A DNA stretch of 64,000 bases from JAWHTC01 sp032586155 (GTDB taxonomy: Bacteria; Pseudomonadota; Alphaproteobacteria; Rhodobacterales; Rhodobacteraceae): positions 124,001 through 188,000 of the forward strand of contig NZ_JAWHTC010000001.1 of the NCBI RefSeq assembly GCF_032586155.1, given 5' to 3'. The notes beneath the pieces were generated by a model. That model had not been told where the DNA came from and did no database searches. It saw only the letters and a program-made list of their open reading frames with translations. Within the stretch, counting starts at the first letter, position 1, and every line of letters begins with the position of its first letter. The translations under genes were made by a program, and so were the position numbers. This document shows, in pieces, positions 60,923 through 64,000 of the stretch.

Positions 60923-62401
60923 TCAGTCTACGGTGATCTTGTGCCAGCGCACGGCGTCGTTCTTGACCTGGTCAAGATTGTGCACCCGCGAGGATACGCC
61001 AACCAGCTTGGTCACCGTGTAGGGGATCAGCGTACCGCCGTTTTCCCACAGGTGTTGCTGGGCCGCTTGGTAAATCGCGTTGCGTTTCTCAAAATCCAGC
61101 TCGCGGCGGGCATCGGCCAGCATGGCATCAAAGGCTTCATCCTTGAAGTAGCTTTCGTTCCATTTGGCGGTCGAAAGATAAATCTCGTGCAGCGCCTGAT
61201 CAGCCGGGCGTTCGTTCCAGCGGGTCGCTGCAACGTCCTTTTTCATCCAGACCTCGGACCAATACCCATCGGTCGGGGCCTGCACGACATTCACCCGGAT
61301 ACCGGCTGCGGCGGCCTGTTCCTGATAGGCCACGGCCAGCGTCGGCCATGTGGGTTCAAGGGTCGAGACATGCACGTCGATGTCGATGCCATCGGAATAA
61401 CCCGCTTCGGCCAACAGGGCCTTGGCGCCTTCGATATCCTGCGGACAGGACATATCGGCACGGTACTGGTCATTGGGTTCAACCGGCGCGTCACAGGCCA
61501 CAACACCCTGACCGCCCAGAACCAGTTTCACCAGCTCGTCACGGTCGGCGGCCATGCGAACGGCCTTGCGAACCCGAACGTCGCTGAAGGGTTCCACATC
61601 GGTGCGGAACACCAGCCCGCGCCAGTTGCCGGTCGGGATGACCTGCACGTTGAACCTGTCCGAACCGGTCAGCATGACCTGCTGTTGCGCGGTGATGCCG
61701 CGCTCCATGTCGATCTGACCGCCCAAAAGGGCCTGAAGCCGGGCCTGGCCATCGGCGATACCGATCACCTCCATGCGGGCCACACCGGGCGCGCCTTCCC
61801 AGTAGTCGGGGTTGGCCACCAGCACGGTCGTGCCTTCGGCGTCGAAGGTTTCCACCTTGAACGGGCCGGTGCCGTTGCCGGTGGTGGCAATCGTGTCGCC
61901 CGAGCCTTCGTTCAGCATCCGCAAACGATAATCCATCAGCTGCAGCGGCATGTCGGCAAAGGGCGTGTTCAGAGTGATCTGAACCGTCATGTTGTCCAGC
62001 GCCTCGACCCCGGTGATCATCTTGACCGCCGAGCGGGCAGGGCTGTCGCTGTCCGGGTCCAGCACGCGGTTCAGCGAATAGACCACGTCGGCAGCTTCGA
62101 AGGTGCTGCCATCATGGAACTTTACGCCGTCACGAAGTTTGAAGGTCCAGACGGTGGCGTCCTCGTTGGCTTCCCAGCTTGTTGCCAGATCCGCCTGAGG
62201 CTTGCCATCAAGGCCCGGGCGCACCAGACGGTTCATGATTTTTTCGGTGATCTGGAACACGCGCCCCTTCGAGATCGGATCAAGGCTGGACTGCGCGCCA
62301 AAGCCAAGTTCGTGCGCCTGGCGGAACGTGCCTGAAGGTTCGGCTGCTGCCATGCCAGCGATCATCGCTGACGCAACGGCCATCGTTAGAAATCTTTTCA
62401 T
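60923..62401 (-). CDS. ABC transporter substrate-binding protein (family 5, oligopeptide type)
   Basis: 492-residue periplasmic protein. Signal peptide MKRFLTMAVASAMIAGMAAA. Family-5 motifs: ATSWEANEDATVWTFKLRDGVKFHDGSTFEAADVVYSLNR and ARQEL-type fold. GGGAGGAAAA precedes the ATG; the longer open frame is rejected. It is first gene of the ABC operon. The ligand is unknown: peptides, opines or nickel/glutathione are usual. Confidence 0.93.
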   Translation of the reverse strand: MKRFLTMAVASAMIAGMAAAEPSGTFRQAHELGFGAQSSLDPISKGRVFQITEKIMNRLVRPGLDGKPQADLATSWEANEDATVWTFKLRDGVKFHDGSTFEAADVVYSLNRVLDPDSDSPARSAVKMITGVEALDNMTVQITLNTPFADMPLQLMDYRLRMLNEGSGDTIATTGNGTGPFKVETFDAEGTTVLVANPDYWEGAPGVARMEVIGIADGQARLQALLGGQIDMERGITAQQQVMLTGSDRFNVQVIPTGNWRGLVFRTDVEPFSDVRVRKAVRMAADRDELVKLVLGGQGVVACDAPVEPNDQYRADMSCPQDIEGAKALLAEAGYSDGIDIDVHVSTLEPTWPTLAVAYQEQAAAAGIRVNVVQAPTDGYWSEVWMKKDVAATRWNERPADQALHEIYLSTAKWNESYFKDEAFDAMLADARRELDFEKRNAIYQAAQQHLWENGGTLIPYTVTKLVGVSSRVHNLDQVKNDAVRWHKITVD

Positions 62402-62637
62402 GTTTGTTTTCCTCCCAGTGATGCGATGCCGGTTATCGCGCCGCTTCCAAAAAATGTTCTTCTCCCGAACTGTCTTGGGACAAACGCAAATCGGTGTTCC
62501 GATAGATGATATTTTTTTGATCCACCTTGGATTCCGAGATGACACCCATCAACTCAGTGTTGGCCTTTGACAGGCCGCAGACAAATACCGTTTGTTGGGA
62601 GATGCATGCAGAAACCGGATATGTGGGACGCAACGAT

Positions 62638-63315
62638 ATGAAGATAATCGCCATCGGCGGGGGTGGCTTTACCCATGATGCGCACCCCGAACTGGATGAT
62701 TTCTGCCTGTCCGCAACGGCGCGTGGCAACCCGCGGCTCGCGTTCATTGGTGCGGCGAGCGGCGATGATCCGCAAAAGACCGCGCGCTTCAACGCGCGTT
62801 TTGCAGATGTTGCCGAGACGCTTGTTCATCTGCCGATGACGCTGCCTGCGGCCCAGCTTGCGCGCAGCCTTGAACAGGTTGATCTTGTCTATGTCGGTGG
62901 CGGTGATACCGAAAAGATGGTTGCTGCGTGGCGCCGGGAGGGTTGGGACAAGGTTCTGAGCGAGGCCTGCCGATCCGGTGTCATCCTTGCCGGTGTCAGC
63001 GCCGGCGCGGTCTGCTGGTTCGACAGCTTCCTGTTCAGCTCGGGCAAGGGGGCGATGCGCCCGCTACCGGGTCTGGGGTTGATCCCGATCGGCGCCTGTC
63101 CGCACTACTCGAGCGAAACAGACCGCCGCGCCGCGCTGCACGCAGCCGTCGGTGCACAAACCATGCCCGCATCTATCGCAATTGACGATGGCGTTGCGGT
63201 TGCCTTCGAAAACGGTCTCCCAACCGGTATTTGCGGCGCCCAGGCCGGTGCCGGCGCCTATGTGGTCCGCCGGGGCCCGCAGGGCGTCACCGAAGAGTAC
63301 CTATCAATCGGGTGA
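62638..63315 (+). CDS. Peptidase E / S51 family serine peptidase-like protein
   Basis: 225-residue S51-type protein: MKIIAIGGGGF, LVYVGGGDTEKMVAAWRREG, and the nucleophile motif LAGVSAGAVCWF with Ser121. Peptidase E cleaves Asp-X dipeptides, but many homologues are uncharacterised. It lies divergent to the ABC peptide-type transporter, so hydrolysis of an imported peptide is plausible. The start MKII follows a weak site (GGGACG). Confidence 0.87.
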   Translation: MKIIAIGGGGFTHDAHPELDDFCLSATARGNPRLAFIGAASGDDPQKTARFNARFADVAETLVHLPMTLPAAQLARSLEQVDLVYVGGGDTEKMVAAWRREGWDKVLSEACRSGVILAGVSAGAVCWFDSFLFSSGKGAMRPLPGLGLIPIGACPHYSSETDRRAALHAAVGAQTMPASIAIDDGVAVAFENGLPTGICGAQAGAGAYVVRRGPQGVTEEYLSIG

Positions 63316-64000
63316 TCTGGCCGCCTGCTCCAGAAGCCAGTTTTGAACAACCGAGACTTCCCGCGTTCGCGGGCTGCTTGGGCGGCTAAGAAGGTAGAAG
63401 GATCGTTGGGGGATCAGGTCAATATCGAACGGTTTTACCAACCGGGCGCTGCCGATATCATTGCTGACGAAGGGGAAAACGCCAAGCGCAGCGCCTTGCC
63501 CGTCAAGCGCCGCCTGCAGCACAAGGTTGGAATCCCGGATCGTCGTTTCTGCCACAGGCTCGAAATCCGCCATGCCAGCCAGTTTGAACCACGCCGACCA
63601 TTCCGACTTGTCCCGCTGATGAATAAGCGGAATCCGGGTGAGGTCAGATGGTTCTTTCAACCCACCGAAGGCATCGATCACATCGGCCCGCACAACCGGC
63701 GAATAGGTGATGTCCAACAGCTTTTGACTGTTGAGCCCGGACCAATTCCCGGTGCCCCAATCCACCGCAAGGTGCGACGTCATCATTGCCGCGTCGGTAA
63801 TTCGCGGGCTTTCGTGCAAGACGAGATCGATCCGCGGATGAGCCTCGCGAAACCGCGCCAGTCTTGGCACCAGCCAGCGGGACCCGAATATCGGCCCGAC
63901 CGCCAGCGTCACCGACTTGCGTGCCGGGTTCATATGAACCTCGACCTCGGCCCGGATCTCGTCAAAGGCGCGGGTGACAACCTGGCTGAGCGAGCGGCCT
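63304..64000 (-). CDS. LysR family transcriptional regulator (5' partial)
   Basis: About 231 C-terminal residues of an LTTR effector domain: VTLAVGPIFGSRWLVPRLARFREAHPRIDLVLHESP, and NLVLQAALDGQGAALGVFPFVSNDIGSARLV, close to the GcvA type. The frame continues to the window end (GRSLSQVVTRAF...), so the HTH is outside. It overlaps the convergent peptidase gene by 12 bp. Confidence 0.9.
   Translation of the reverse strand, partial: GRSLSQVVTRAFDEIRAEVEVHMNPARKSVTLAVGPIFGSRWLVPRLARFREAHPRIDLVLHESPRITDAAMMTSHLAVDWGTGNWSGLNSQKLLDITYSPVVRADVIDAFGGLKEPSDLTRIPLIHQRDKSEWSAWFKLAGMADFEPVAETTIRDSNLVLQAALDGQGAALGVFPFVSNDIGSARLVKPFDIDLIPQRSFYLLSRPSSPRTREVSVVQNWLLEQAARSPD

Noticed and set aside
60869..62335. 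488-codon open frame antisense to the oligopeptide-binding protein
   Set aside because: Shadow of a high-GC gene; no motif.
1..64000. CRISPR arrays, rRNA, replication origins, intact prophage
   Set aside because: No regularly spaced repeats or corresponding genes were seen on reading both strands.

Overview
The window is a 64 kb chromosomal piece of an alphaproteobacterium, most likely a marine roseobacter-group member of the Rhodobacteraceae. The evidence is the high GC, three TRAP transporter operons, a heterotetrameric sarcosine oxidase operon, a form II CO-dehydrogenase-like oxidase, a DmdA-like demethylase, a methanethiol oxidase/selenium-binding homologue and an alphaproteobacterial SOS box (GTTC-N7-GTTC) in front of uvrB. 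No plasmid, CRISPR or intact prophage features are visible. Both ends cut through genes.

Region 1 (1-23.3 kb) looks like core chromosome. It holds the molybdenum hydroxylase L and M subunits, a RidA-family protein and an RND efflux pair beside a TetR-type palindrome. A maiA-like glutathione transferase with an upstream mini-ORF follows, then a TRAP operon (P, Q, M), a TehA/SLAC1 channel, two tandem universal stress proteins and small redox or stress genes. An aminoacyl-tRNA deacylase, an outer membrane barrel, a frameshifted HEPN-like gene, uvrB, a complex I accessory subunit and tRNA-Arg(TCT) complete it.

Region 2 (23.4-45.6 kb) reads as a genomic island. It starts beside tRNA-Arg with two phage-like small genes and ends in a graveyard of IS3, IS110 and mobilisation-gene fragments. 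It is more AT-rich than the flanks. It carries soxBDAG; a dehydrogenase, DHDPS-family, enolase-superfamily and D-amino-acid-dehydrogenase set; a TRAP operon; a LacI-family regulator; an RraA-like protein plus SDR; and an aminotransferase, SDR and FAH-family operon with a divergent Lrp/AsnC regulator. A palindrome of the form AAGTTAATCGATTAACTT lies upstream of soxB and between the TRAP operon and lacI. A degenerate copy precedes the aminotransferase. One LacI-type protein may therefore coordinate the whole block.

Region 3 (45.7-64 kb) is again catabolic. A methanethiol oxidase-like protein is grouped with a [2Fe-2S] ferredoxin and a CoA-binding protein, with a hypothetical gene and a LysR gene nearby. 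A third TRAP operon lies opposite a tightly coupled four-gene operon: FMN alpha-hydroxy-acid oxidase, ThDP enzyme, transthyretin-like protein and DmdA-like demethylase. An oligopeptide-type ABC transporter with a fused double ATPase, a peptidase E homologue and a truncated LysR regulator complete the window.

The most interesting material is the putative LacI regulon in the island, the enolase-superfamily and DHDPS-family enzymes with altered active sites, and the 52.5-56.9 kb operon. None of these has an obvious assigned substrate.
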